The translations under genes were made by a program, and so were the position numbers. This document shows positions 1 through 7,824 of a DNA stretch of 64,000 bases, one piece after another. The DNA comes from Xaviernesmea rhizosphaerae (lineage in GTDB: Bacteria > Pseudomonadota > Alphaproteobacteria > Rhizobiales > Rhizobiaceae): assembly GCF_001938945.1 (NCBI RefSeq), contig NZ_MKIO01000027.1, positions 1 to 64,000 of the forward strand, given 5' to 3'. Position 1 is the first letter of the stretch; every line of letters starts with the position of its first letter. The notes under the pieces are model-generated. The model saw only the letters and a list, made by a program, of their open reading frames with translations, searched no databases and had not been told where the DNA came from.

Positions 1-48
1 AGGCTCATAACCTGAAGGCCGCAGGTTCAAATCCTGCCCCCGCAACCA
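1..48 (+). tRNA. tRNA-fMet (CAT), 3' part only
   Basis: The window opens inside a tRNA. The anticodon stem-loop carries CTCATAA with anticodon CAT, followed by the T arm with GGTTCAAATCC, the acceptor strand CCCCCGCAA and an encoded CCA at 46-48. The extended C-run at the acceptor end matches initiator rather than elongator tRNA-Met. The 5' half lies outside the window. The gene is followed directly by a hairpin and by mobile-element debris, as expected for a tRNA used as an insertion hotspot. Confidence 0.9.
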
Positions 49-72
49 AAACATGCCTAAGACTTACATCAT

Positions 73-91
73 AAGCCTCCTCGGGAGGCTT
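73..91 (+). terminator. hairpin downstream of tRNA-fMet
   Basis: AAGCCTCC and GGAGGCTT pair perfectly over 8 bp around a TCG loop 24 bases after the tRNA CCA end. The T tract behind it is short, so this is a plausible but weak intrinsic terminator for the tRNA transcript. Confidence 0.55.
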
Positions 92-126
92 TCGGCGTTC
101 GCAAGTCCTGGTGGTTGCGCCCGGCC

Positions 127-398
127 AAAAGCTCCCTCAGCTTGGCATTCTCGTCCTCGAGCGCCTTCAGCCTGCGGGCACCCGACACGTCCATGCGCCA
201 TACTTCGCCTTGTACTTGTAGAAGGTTGCGTCCGAGATGCCGTGCTTGCGGCAGACATCGGCCGTCTTCGCGCCCGCCTCCTGCTCCTTCAATATCCCGA
301 TGATCTGTTCTTCCGTGAACCGTGAACGTTTCACTCGTCCGTCTCCTTGATGTGACGAACTCTACCAAATTCTGGAGGAAGTTCAGGGACCCAGGTCA
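127..398 (-). mobile_element. IS3-family orfA remnant (frameshifted, truncated)
   Basis: Reading from a GTG at 334 on the minus strand gives the helix-turn-helix start of an IS3 orfA (VKRSRFTEEQIIGILKEQEA, then VCRKHGISDATFYK). One base is missing after AKYG, so the remaining leucine-zipper part (MDVSGARRLKALEDENAKL) continues in another frame. The match stops near 127, and orfB is absent. The 391-398 end (CCAGGTCA) is probably the left terminal repeat of the element. It supplies the stop codon of the neighbouring M48 gene, so the insertion likely trimmed that gene's 3' end. Confidence 0.75.
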
Positions 399-2240
399 AC
401 ATAAGGGGCCGCCCCTTTTTCTTTGGTCGAACAGAAACGGCAGGAAGACAAAAAGCAACGTTGCGAGTAACCCGACCAAGACAGGCAGGCTCACCCGCAG
501 CCACGCAAGTTCCTCGAGAAACGGAGGGCCCTTCAGCATCTCGCTCGTCTGAAGGGCCGCCTCTGACAGGGGCTGCCGTAGAAAAGCCGGAACGATTGCC
601 CCCCAGTCGGCGTCCTGCTCATCCACATTGGCAAGACTGAAGGCGGAAAGGCGGATAAACTCGTCGAGTTCCGACTGGAAGAATTTATAGCTCACGGCGA
701 CCGAAGTGAGTGCGGTGAGTACTCCAATCAGCATCATTCGCAGAGTATCGATCCGGCGACCGAAAGCCTGCGCAATGGAAGACATGGCCAGAAGCGATGC
801 GGTCGTCAGCAGCAGCGCTAGAACAACCCCGGCGTTCCCGACCGACGCGCCGGCGAAACGACCGAACTCCTCGAACGTGATGATCGTATCGCGGAGGGGG
901 CTTGCATCCGCTCCACCGAAACCACCAGGCGTGACCAGAGCGGCAGTCAAGCTTTGCGATAAATAAGCCAGGCCTTCGATCGAAATGAACGGAAGTGCCT
1001 GGGTGAGGACCATCCCCACTGCCAGCACCATGGCGCGAAGCCAGCGCAGCCTGATTCCACGCCCCATGTTGAGCACCATGATCGCCGTCAGGCTTTGCAG
1101 CAGCGCGACGATGGTCGCTAGAAGCACCGTATCCCAGATCATGCTTCCTTGGTGGAAAGCCATCAGCCAGACAAAGACAATCGCTGCTGCGAAATAGCGC
1201 AGTTTCGGGCTGCCAAGTCGCTGCGGATTGGAGAGCAGGGCGATGCGCTCGTCGGGCGGGAAATGGCTCAGCGCGGTCGAAACATAGGCGAGTCCCCGAT
1301 CGCGCAATGTCGTCGTTCGGACCGTCGGATCAGAATCGAGCCGTTCAGAGAAGGACCTCAACCCACCGCCCCAGATGCCCGCACAGACATCGGCACGCAT
1401 CTCAACGAGTGCAACCAGAAAGGCCGAGTAACGGCGCACCACGTAGCGCCCGAGCAGCAGCGGAAACACCACGATTACGGTGGCGCACAGGATTGCCATG
1501 TGCACCGCCAGGATGTTGCTGAATGAGGCTTTCATCGGGAACACGCCGAGGTCCGTGTAGGCGACAATCAGTCCCGCTGCGCAGAGACAGACCGCCATCG
1601 CTCCGTCGGCCGCGAAGGTCGCCGCCCCGGCAACGAGGCTCTGGAGTCGGATCGCCGATAGGTCCTTGTGCACGAGGTGAGCGACCTCGTGACGTAGGAT
1701 CGACAGCGCCAGCGGATCGTCGCGCAAGAGGCGCCCTGCAAGCCCCGCAGTGACCTCGATTGCCTGTCCGGTTCGGTCTTCATAAGCGTGCGCCGCAGTT
1801 CGAAAATTCGGCTGGCAAATCAATTTGGGCGATGGGCTGCCAGTTTCTGAGAGCGACTGCCAGATCTGCTCAAGGATTGCATGCAACTGGTCCCTGTGCA
1901 CCGGGGGTAGGCGCATGCCCGACGCCTGCGCAAGCTGGTCCGACCGGGTCAGGCGGCACCATTCCCGCACTCCGCCGATCGCGAGGGCAGGGATCGGCAA
2001 CACGAAGCCGATAATCCACGGCAGGAGCTCCCAGATTGAATCCTTGGCGAGGTCATATCCGGAATAACTCGCCGTCGTCGTGACAACGAAGGCAAAGCCG
2101 AGCGAGAACATGAAGCCCGGCAGCACATAGGCCAAGAGCGGCCCGAGAATGGCCAAGAAGATCAGCCGGTGTGCGCGAATCTCGGTCGTACAGACATCAA
2201 TGAGCGACCGGTCGCCGACGCTCTCGTCACCTCTACGCAT
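396..2240 (-). CDS. membrane-anchored M48-type zinc metallopeptidase, C-terminus probably trimmed by IS
   Basis: A 614-residue protein starting at the ATG at 2240, which overlaps the stop of the upstream small gene by 8 bases. Two membrane segments near residues 25-85 precede a zinc-peptidase core with HEVAH at about 184-188 and the third-ligand motif EMRAD at about 280. This is the M48 (HtpX/Ste24) arrangement. Several further hydrophobic segments follow, including one at the extreme C-terminus. M48 enzymes cleave proteins at or in the inner membrane. The stop codon comes from the IS3 remnant, so a few C-terminal residues may be missing. The gene is the last one of a minus-strand operon headed by a protease-nuclease fusion, which suggests a conflict or stress role rather than housekeeping HtpX. 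A longer reading frame starting inside the MITE is an artefact. Confidence 0.8.
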   Translation of the reverse strand: MRRGDESVGDRSLIDVCTTEIRAHRLIFLAILGPLLAYVLPGFMFSLGFAFVVTTTASYSGYDLAKDSIWELLPWIIGFVLPIPALAIGGVREWCRLTRSDQLAQASGMRLPPVHRDQLHAILEQIWQSLSETGSPSPKLICQPNFRTAAHAYEDRTGQAIEVTAGLAGRLLRDDPLALSILRHEVAHLVHKDLSAIRLQSLVAGAATFAADGAMAVCLCAAGLIVAYTDLGVFPMKASFSNILAVHMAILCATVIVVFPLLLGRYVVRRYSAFLVALVEMRADVCAGIWGGGLRSFSERLDSDPTVRTTTLRDRGLAYVSTALSHFPPDERIALLSNPQRLGSPKLRYFAAAIVFVWLMAFHQGSMIWDTVLLATIVALLQSLTAIMVLNMGRGIRLRWLRAMVLAVGMVLTQALPFISIEGLAYLSQSLTAALVTPGGFGGADASPLRDTIITFEEFGRFAGASVGNAGVVLALLLTTASLLAMSSIAQAFGRRIDTLRMMLIGVLTALTSVAVSYKFFQSELDEFIRLSAFSLANVDEQDADWGAIVPAFLRQPLSEAALQTSEMLKGPPFLEELAWLRVSLPVLVGLLATLLFVFLPFLFDQRKRGGPLC

Positions 2241-2876
2241 TAAGTGCCTGCACGAGTTCGGGGCTGTGCAGCGTGGTAAGAAGCGTCTCGATCTGCTCGG
2301 GCGAAAAACCTGCGCGAGTCGCGGCCGCGCGCACTTCTTGGTCGGTTGCGCCAGCTTCCTCGGGGTTCGAGACCTTCTGGCGCAACAGCGACTTGATCGT
2401 ATCGATCGTCGCATCAGCAAGCGCCTTGCCGCCCTTGTTGACGAGTTCCTTGGTGTAGGGTCAGGACCCATTAAATTCATGTCATCTGCGGGACGGATTT
2501 TGTGTCTGGCAAGGAGGGAAGCCGCAGGAAATGTCAGCCATTTTCAAGGCTTTCCGACGCAGTCCAGGCGCAAAATCCGTCCCGCCCGCAGGGTTCGCAC
2601 GCATGGGCCGGCTGATCGCAAACAATGCTCGACAAGGCTGAAAGCCTTGCCTTGCGCTTGTTTGCTTCCATCCAATCCCATGCGCGCGAACAGATGGCAT
2701 GAATTTAATGGGTCCTGACCCTAGCTCTTCCAGAGCTCCTGCCCGAGCGTGACGAGCAGCAACGGCAGCAACGGCCCGATGAATTCAACGCCGAAATCGC
2801 CCGGCCGCTTTTTCTGTGATGCCGCCTCTTCGAGTTTCGCGGCAAACTCGGCCGAGGTGTTCGCCTCCTCACTCAT
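2233..2876 (-). pseudogene. small operon protein split by a 264-bp MITE
   Basis: The ATG at 2876 opens a frame (MSEEANTSAEFAAKLEEAA..., then GPLLPLLLVTLGQELWKS) that stops at the MITE border. Beyond the MITE the frame continues as TKELVNKGGKALADATIDTI and ends LVQALNA with TAG at 2233-2235. Removing the MITE and one copy of the flanking TA joins the halves without a frame error (ELWKS-Y-TKELVN). The intact product would be about 125 residues, with a short hydrophobic stretch and a helical C-terminal half containing SPEQIETLL. I recognise no family. Its end overlaps the M48 start by 8 bases, so the two were translationally coupled before the insertion. Confidence 0.75.
2458..2721. mobile_element. 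264-bp MITE, copy 1, flanked by TA
   Basis: The element has perfect terminal inverted repeats beginning GGGTCAGGACCC and extending about 24 bp each side, with TA immediately outside both ends (2456-2457 and 2722-2723). Inside are two long imperfect palindromes but no transposase. A second copy of exactly the same length lies inverted at 12632-12895. A TA target duplication is typical of IS630/Tc1-mariner transposases, so this is probably moved in trans by such an enzyme. Confidence 0.9.
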
Positions 2877-2888
2877 TTGATTGAGGCT

Positions 2889-2991
2889 AGAGCATCAGAC
2901 TGAAAACCGAACGCAGTCCGATGCTCTAATTTTTTGTTTTTGCATCGGATTTTTCCGAAAACCGGTTCCCACTTTTCGGTCCGATGCTCTA
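2889..2991. repeat. RIME-like palindromic intergenic repeat, copy 1
   Basis: Two adjacent hairpins share an AGAGCATCGG-type core: GAGCATCAGACTG pairs with CAGTCCGATGCTC, then GCATCGGA pairs with TCCGATGC around CCGGTTCCCACTTTTCGG. A related copy lies in the same orientation at 56921-57022. This is the mosaic palindrome class common between genes in rhizobia. Here it overlaps the 3' end of a small reading frame. Confidence 0.75.
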
Positions 2992-3068
2992 GCTGCTGCA
3001 ATCGGATCGCCACTCGTCTGCAAAACAGCGTCAGCCAACCAAACCGCAAAGACGTCCTTGTCGTCCAT
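2895..3068 (-). CDS. small operon protein with a repeat-encoded C-terminus
   Basis: The ATG at 3068 is preceded by a strong ribosome-binding site (GAGGAGAGG), which is the main reason to accept this 57-residue frame. The first 26 residues (MDDKDVFAVWLADAV..., then GDPIAAA) look like ordinary protein. The remainder, from ARASDRKVG onward, is translated from the RIME-like repeat and is rich in K, R and Q. It therefore looks like a gene whose 3' part was replaced when the repeat inserted. It sits 97 bases after the protease-nuclease gene and before the MITE-split gene, in the same operon. I do not recognise the family. Confidence 0.5.
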   Translation of the reverse strand: MDDKDVFAVWLADAVLQTSGDPIAAARASDRKVGTGFRKNPMQKQKIRASDCVRFSV

Positions 3069-3165
3069 CGTCCTCTCCTCTGCCGAAGCCGACGCACCGC
3101 AAATTGCGGCCCCGCCCTGCCTTGTCCCGATCACATGCAGCTGAGCGATCCACGGCGCCGCTTGC

Positions 3166-5244
3166 TCACGCTGCCTTGGTGTCCGCGCGCAGCAGAACGT
3201 CGTCAAAGATCACACCAGTCTTCTCGGCTATCGTTGCGAGAGGCACCTGGTAGCGCGCATATTCGCCAGCGGCGAATTCGACCCCGAAGCGCGCGACCAC
3301 ATCGGCCTGCGAGAGCAAAAACCCATAGGTCCGAAGAGTTCGGCCGCCACCCGCATCCTGGGACGCGACCGCCACGACCTTCCAGAAGGTCAGCGGATAG
3401 CGAACGGGGCCGGTCCCGAAATCTTCGCTGGGATCGTCGTCAGCCAGGACCGGGCCGGCGAGGATGCAGGCGCGCGTGTCCCCACCAGTCTGCAGGTTCT
3501 GCTGGATATGGTTCTCGAACCCGCCCCAGAGACCAGCACCATTATCCCACTGCTTGCCGGGGTTCGAGCGATTGAAAGCGGCATGCTGCGGGGTGCAATT
3601 GGTCCAGTGAAATGTGTCGGAATTGCCGAACTCGACCTCGGTCGGCGTCTCACCCCAGGCATTGTCCTCGCGGCGCACGATATGTCCACGATCGATCTGG
3701 CCGGCGGGCGCATAGACGTCATGATCGGCCAGTTGAACTTTAGCAGGGATTCGCGGATCACCGATCCAGCGATCGTCACCGAAGAATTTCCGGCCACTCA
3801 CCATGCGCTTGGCCTTATCGTAGTCGACATTGACAGCCGACCACATCTGCATCCGGCGGACGGCGTTCATCGCCAGGCTGTAATGATAATAATCGAGGAC
3901 GCGAATTGCACCATCCTCCTTATACATTTCGCGGTCATGCGCCGGAGCAACGCTCGGCAGGGGCACGGCGATGCCGTTCCCCAGAAAATTGGGATCGTAG
4001 CCTTTGCGATCATCGTAGTTGGGATCGAAACGCAGCGCCTTTTCCGGCTCCAGCACCGACGGAGCGGGCGACACGATATCCATTGCTGTCGGCGTAGCCC
4101 CGCCCACAAAGATCGTTACGGGCCCCGAAAAGTTCATCGTCACGGCCATAGTATTCCTCGTGAATGATTGTGTGGTCGGAAGCAAAGTGGTCGATGCACC
4201 TTGGGGCGCTGCCTCCGGCACACCTTGGGCCGTGAGTTTGGCGACCTCGTCAGCCGGGTCGATGGTGCCGGCGAGCAATTCCTCAAGCAGGCGCTGGCCG
4301 GTCGGGTTCGCTGACTTGATCGCACCAAGCGCCTTCACGACGAAGCTGATACGCACGCCTTCATTGGCGATCCAATAGATCGAATCCTCGGGGTCGCCCG
4401 GATTCCAGACCGAGCCATCCTTGTTGAGGATGTCATTGCCGCGAAGCTTTGGGATTGAAGCATGGTGGAGAGCGCACACTTCCCAGGCATCGCTGAAGCC
4501 GGGCGCGCCTGATGAGCCGCCGTCCGTATCTGTTTCGTACCGCAGAAAGCCATCGTCGCGGATCTCGAGCAAGCGGTTGTTCGTCGTCGCGTATCGCTTT
4601 GCGCCACCATTTGGATATTCGATCATCATGATCGGCATGCCCGGCAGGATTTTCGCCCCTGAGCCGTTGATCGAGAGAAACTGGAGCGAAGAGAGCAATT
4701 CACCGGTGACTGCGGTCGGCTTCACCGCAACGATGGCGAAGTCGAGTTTCTGGTCAGCATGAAACAACGCATCGGGATCGAGTTCGAATGTGATTCCGCG
4801 CGCAAGACCGCTATCGCCCTGCTCGTAGAGAAAGTTGGCACCCGCGCCACGCGCGTTCGCCGCTTCGGGAAAGACATGCCAGTTGGTCAGCAGCACAGAT
4901 GGCGAAATCAAGAAACCCGAGGCGAAACCCTGCGCCTCAAGCTTCGGGTCTGCCGAGACGACGATACGGGCGACGGGCCGACCGGCCGCGCGCGCCGCCT
5001 CTGATGGCGCATTACTGGACCAGTCGAGCGTCGGTCCAATTTGGCGCTCTATGAAGATCGGCAGCCGACCTTCGATCCGGAGCTCGCGCGCCTTTCGAAA
5101 ACTGGCCCGCCGACTGTCGTAGCGTGCCTGAAGCGATGGTGACACTGAGGTGGTCGTGATCGTCGGCGGACTTTCACTCCAGCGTTTCGCCGCTTCAAGC
5201 AGCACTGCACGCCGACGCTGTTCGAACAAATCCGTAACTGCCAT
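3166..5244 (-). CDS. trypsin-like serine protease fused to NUC-type DNA/RNA endonuclease
   Basis: A 692-residue protein starting at the ATG at 5244, chosen over an upstream ATG because GGAGGGG lies 8 bases before it. Residues about 90-260 form a trypsin-fold protease: NWH gives His123, LDFAIV gives Asp168 and GGSSGAP gives Ser245. Residues about 400-680 form a DNA/RNA non-specific endonuclease with the DRGH motif at 518-521 and the metal-site Asn of TNCTPQ near 548. All expected catalytic residues of both halves are present. No signal peptide is visible, so it acts in the cytoplasm. Established knowledge: NUC and trypsin domains recur as effectors in bacterial conflict systems. It heads the operon with two small genes and the M48 peptidase. 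A self-cleaving or protease-activated nuclease is my inference. Confidence 0.85.
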   Translation of the reverse strand: MAVTDLFEQRRRAVLLEAAKRWSESPPTITTTSVSPSLQARYDSRRASFRKARELRIEGRLPIFIERQIGPTLDWSSNAPSEAARAAGRPVARIVVSADPKLEAQGFASGFLISPSVLLTNWHVFPEAANARGAGANFLYEQGDSGLARGITFELDPDALFHADQKLDFAIVAVKPTAVTGELLSSLQFLSINGSGAKILPGMPIMMIEYPNGGAKRYATTNNRLLEIRDDGFLRYETDTDGGSSGAPGFSDAWEVCALHHASIPKLRGNDILNKDGSVWNPGDPEDSIYWIANEGVRISFVVKALGAIKSANPTGQRLLEELLAGTIDPADEVAKLTAQGVPEAAPQGASTTLLPTTQSFTRNTMAVTMNFSGPVTIFVGGATPTAMDIVSPAPSVLEPEKALRFDPNYDDRKGYDPNFLGNGIAVPLPSVAPAHDREMYKEDGAIRVLDYYHYSLAMNAVRRMQMWSAVNVDYDKAKRMVSGRKFFGDDRWIGDPRIPAKVQLADHDVYAPAGQIDRGHIVRREDNAWGETPTEVEFGNSDTFHWTNCTPQHAAFNRSNPGKQWDNGAGLWGGFENHIQQNLQTGGDTRACILAGPVLADDDPSEDFGTGPVRYPLTFWKVVAVASQDAGGGRTLRTYGFLLSQADVVARFGVEFAAGEYARYQVPLATIAEKTGVIFDDVLLRADTKAA

Positions 5245-5272
5245 CTTCGCCCCTCCGAAGTTGCATAACGGT

Positions 5273-5301
5273 AAGTTACAATTACTACACGCAAAAGACA
5301 A
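5273..5301 (-). promoter_or_regulatory. promoter of the protease-nuclease operon
   Basis: On the minus strand TTGTCT (5301-5296) and TAACTT (5278-5273) are separated by exactly 17 bases and lie about 30 bases before the chosen start. The perfect 10-bp palindrome CGTAATTACG (5314-5323) sits just upstream of the -35 and could be an operator. Confidence 0.5.
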
Positions 5302-5379
5302 TTTTTAGCAAGTCGTAATTACGGCATCAAATATTGACCCGTGCCCATTTTCTGGATGAGATGGAAAGGACGGCTTCCT

Positions 5380-5598
5380 TTGGCACGACGAAAAGAGCCT
5401 GTTATCCCGGACTCGATTTTGGATCAGTTGCTTGGCGGGCGGACGCCAAGACTGCCTTTGATGGCGGCGGGCTGATTGACCACAGTTGAAGAAGGCGCTC
5501 GCCGAGGGCGCGCTGAGCGCGGAGCGCGGAGATGGGGCACCATCTCTCAAGCGATGGCGGTCGCGGCAACAGCCGCAATGGCTATGGAAAAGCGCTTG
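5380..5598 (+). mobile_element. IS256 (Mutator)-family transposase N-terminal remnant
   Basis: The plus strand encodes the typical IS256 N-terminus in pieces: ARRKEPVIPDSILDQLLGG, DAKTAFDGGGLID, QLKKALAE, then HHLSSDGGRGNSRNGYGK. At least two frameshifts separate the pieces, and the catalytic DDE domain is missing. It lies between the protease-nuclease operon and the nucleoside operon and marks a former insertion boundary. Confidence 0.75.
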
Positions 5599-5615
5599 GA
5601 GCACCGGACTGGAAA

Positions 5616-6833
5616 TCATACGCCATCCCTGGCGCTCCAGCCAAACCGCGCGGCAGCCCGGTCTGTGATCTCGCGGGCGATCGGCATGGCGGAGGTTGCC
5701 GCCGGCGAGGGCGCATTGCAGACGTGCACCGTGCGTGCGGTCTCGCGAATCACGAAATCATGCGCGAGGGTTCCATCGACAAAAACGGCCTGGGCGCGGA
5801 TGCCCGGGCGATAGGGATGGAGGTCGCCGAGCACCAGTTCAGGGCAATAACGCTGGCAGAGGGCCAGATAGCGCCGTTTGCTCAAGGAATTGGCCATTTC
5901 CTCCAGCCCTGAACGCCAATTGTGACGCAGAAAGCGACGAAAGCCCGGATAGGCCAGCATTTCGGCGAGGTCGCCGGGCGCGACATGGGTTCGGTGATAT
6001 CCCTCGCGCGCCAGAGCCAGAACGGCATTCGGGCCGACCGTGACATAGCCGCCGATCATCCGCGTCAGATGGACGCCGAGAAATGGCAAGGCAGGATCCG
6101 GCACGGGATAGATGAGATGGCGGACGATCCGGTCCTTGTCGGAGCCGAGACGAAAATACTCACCCCGGAAGGGTACGATCTGGAAATCGAGCGCCAGGCC
6201 GCAGGAGCGGGCTAGCCGATCGGCCATCAGACCGGCACAGGCAATGACGCAGCGCGCGCTGACCTCGCCGTTCGTCGTCTCGACCCGCACGTCCTGCGCA
6301 GACTCGCTGAGCGCCGTCACCGTTGTCCCGGTGCGGATCTCGACGCCGCGCTTGGCGAGAAGGCCTGCCATGGTGCGGGCGATTGCCGCATAATCGACAA
6401 TGCCGGAGCTCGGCACGAACAGCGCGCCGACCCCGATGATCTGCGGCTCGCGCCGCTGCAACTCCGCGGCATCGAGCCGCTCCACCGTCAAGCCATTCTC
6501 GCGGCAGCGGCCCTCCAGTGCCGCCAGGCGCGGCAGTTCATCCGTGCCGGTTGCGACGATCATCTTTCCGCACTGGTCGAAAGGGATGTCGTGCATGCGA
6601 CAAAAGGCCAGCGTCGCCTCGGCGCCTTCTTTGCAGAATCGCGCCTTCAGGCTGCCCGGCTGATAATAGACCCCGGCATGGATGACGCCGCTGTTGCGTC
6701 CGGTCTGATGGCTGGCAAGCTGGTCTTCCTTCTCTAGAACGACCAGCGAGAGATCCGGAAAGCGGGTCGAGACGGAAAGGGCGGTGGCGAGGCCGACAAT
6801 GCCGCCGCCGATGACCGCCAGATCATAGATCAT
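5616..6833 (-). CDS. lhgO: L-2-hydroxyglutarate oxidase-type FAD enzyme
   Basis: A 405-residue FAD-dependent oxidoreductase of the DAO fold with the dinucleotide motif GGGIVGLA at residues 9-16 and an early glycine-rich segment SHQTGRNSGVIHAG typical of LhgO/L2HGDH proteins. Family members oxidise L-2-hydroxyglutarate to 2-oxoglutarate and pass electrons to quinone at the membrane. Length is normal, and GGGAGG precedes the ATG. It is the last gene of the nucleoside importer operon, 28 bases after a nucleoside hydrolase. That context suggests its substrate could be an alpha-hydroxy acid released late in the degradation of the imported compound. The family assignment is firm; the substrate is not. 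Confidence 0.8.
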   Translation of the reverse strand: MIYDLAVIGGGIVGLATALSVSTRFPDLSLVVLEKEDQLASHQTGRNSGVIHAGVYYQPGSLKARFCKEGAEATLAFCRMHDIPFDQCGKMIVATGTDELPRLAALEGRCRENGLTVERLDAAELQRREPQIIGVGALFVPSSGIVDYAAIARTMAGLLAKRGVEIRTGTTVTALSESAQDVRVETTNGEVSARCVIACAGLMADRLARSCGLALDFQIVPFRGEYFRLGSDKDRIVRHLIYPVPDPALPFLGVHLTRMIGGYVTVGPNAVLALAREGYHRTHVAPGDLAEMLAYPGFRRFLRHNWRSGLEEMANSLSKRRYLALCQRYCPELVLGDLHPYRPGIRAQAVFVDGTLAHDFVIRETARTVHVCNAPSPAATSAMPIAREITDRAAARFGWSARDGV

Positions 6834-6861
6834 CGCCCATCCTCCCCCGTCTCGTTTCCCG

Positions 6862-7812
6862 TCAGACCGCTGCGTCCTTCTGCGGCGGATCGCGCAGCAG
6901 ATCGAACATCAGCGCGAAGAAGCGGTCGGCATCCACCTCGTAAGCGATCCGGGCATTGTCCGGCTCGCCCCGTTCCTTCCAGAAATCGGCGACCGTCGCA
7001 CCGAAGGCGAAGCTTCCATCGAGATCCACGGCGATGTGCGCAGGTCGCGTGCGCACCAGCGTCGGATCGATGACCAGCGCCAGCGCCAGCGGATCATGCA
7101 TGGCGCCGCCGACACCCATGGAGTTGCGATGCAGCTTCTCGTAAAAGCGCAGCCAGTCCATCACGAGCCGGCCGAGCTCGGTATCGATGGTCGCCAGTTC
7201 CTCATATTGCGGCGCCTCGATCAGCACCTGCATGGTCACATCGAGGCCGACCATCGTGATCGGCACGCCGCTGTCGAGCACCAGCCGCACGGCTTCCGGA
7301 TCGCAGAAGGCGTTGAATTCGGTTGGCGTGATGATCTCGCTCTTGCGGTAGAACACGCCGCCCATCCAGATCAGCTCCTTGATCTTCGGCAGCACGTCCG
7401 GATGCTTGAGCACGAGCAGGCCGATATTGCTCAACGGGCCGGTTGCGACGACGATGATCGGCTCAGGCGCGGCACGCAGCTTCTCGGCGAGGAAATCCAC
7501 CGCATGCGCCTTGACCGGCGCGCGTTGCGGCATCGGGAGATAGGGCGATCCTTCGAGGCCGCTCGGGCCATCGGCCGTGCCGAGCACCAGCGGACGCGCA
7601 AGCGGGCGCACGCAGCCGGCAGCGACGGGAACGTGAGCGGCGCCGATGAAATCGAGAATGCGGATGGCGTTCGACGTCGTCTTGTCGAGTTCGGCATTGC
7701 CGCAGGTCGTCGTCACGGCGAGAAGATCGATATCCGGCGAACGATGCGCCATGACGAGGGCGATGGCATCGTCGTGGCCCGGATCGCAATCATAGAGAAT
7801 GGGTGTGGGCAT
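6862..7812 (-). CDS. nucleoside hydrolase (IUNH family) A
   Basis: A 316-residue inosine-uridine-preferring nucleoside hydrolase. The N-terminal calcium and ribose site is intact (YDCDPGHDDAIAL, residues 8-20), as are VATGPLSNI and the later NAFCDPEA and MHDPLALAL segments that complete the metal and ribose contacts. These enzymes split a ribonucleoside into free base and ribose in the cytoplasm. It follows a second, diverged hydrolase by 12 bases and belongs to the operon of the BMP-type nucleoside importer, so it should act on the imported nucleoside. Confidence 0.88.
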   Translation of the reverse strand: MPTPILYDCDPGHDDAIALVMAHRSPDIDLLAVTTTCGNAELDKTTSNAIRILDFIGAAHVPVAAGCVRPLARPLVLGTADGPSGLEGSPYLPMPQRAPVKAHAVDFLAEKLRAAPEPIIVVATGPLSNIGLLVLKHPDVLPKIKELIWMGGVFYRKSEIITPTEFNAFCDPEAVRLVLDSGVPITMVGLDVTMQVLIEAPQYEELATIDTELGRLVMDWLRFYEKLHRNSMGVGGAMHDPLALALVIDPTLVRTRPAHIAVDLDGSFAFGATVADFWKERGEPDNARIAYEVDADRFFALMFDLLRDPPQKDAAV

Positions 7813-7824
7813 GGGGCTGATCCT

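Noticed and set aside
2482..2700. Short frame inside MITE copy 1, repeated in copy 2, as a possible conserved small protein
   Set aside because: Its conservation is explained by the element being duplicated; there is no ribosome site and the frame crosses the internal palindromes.
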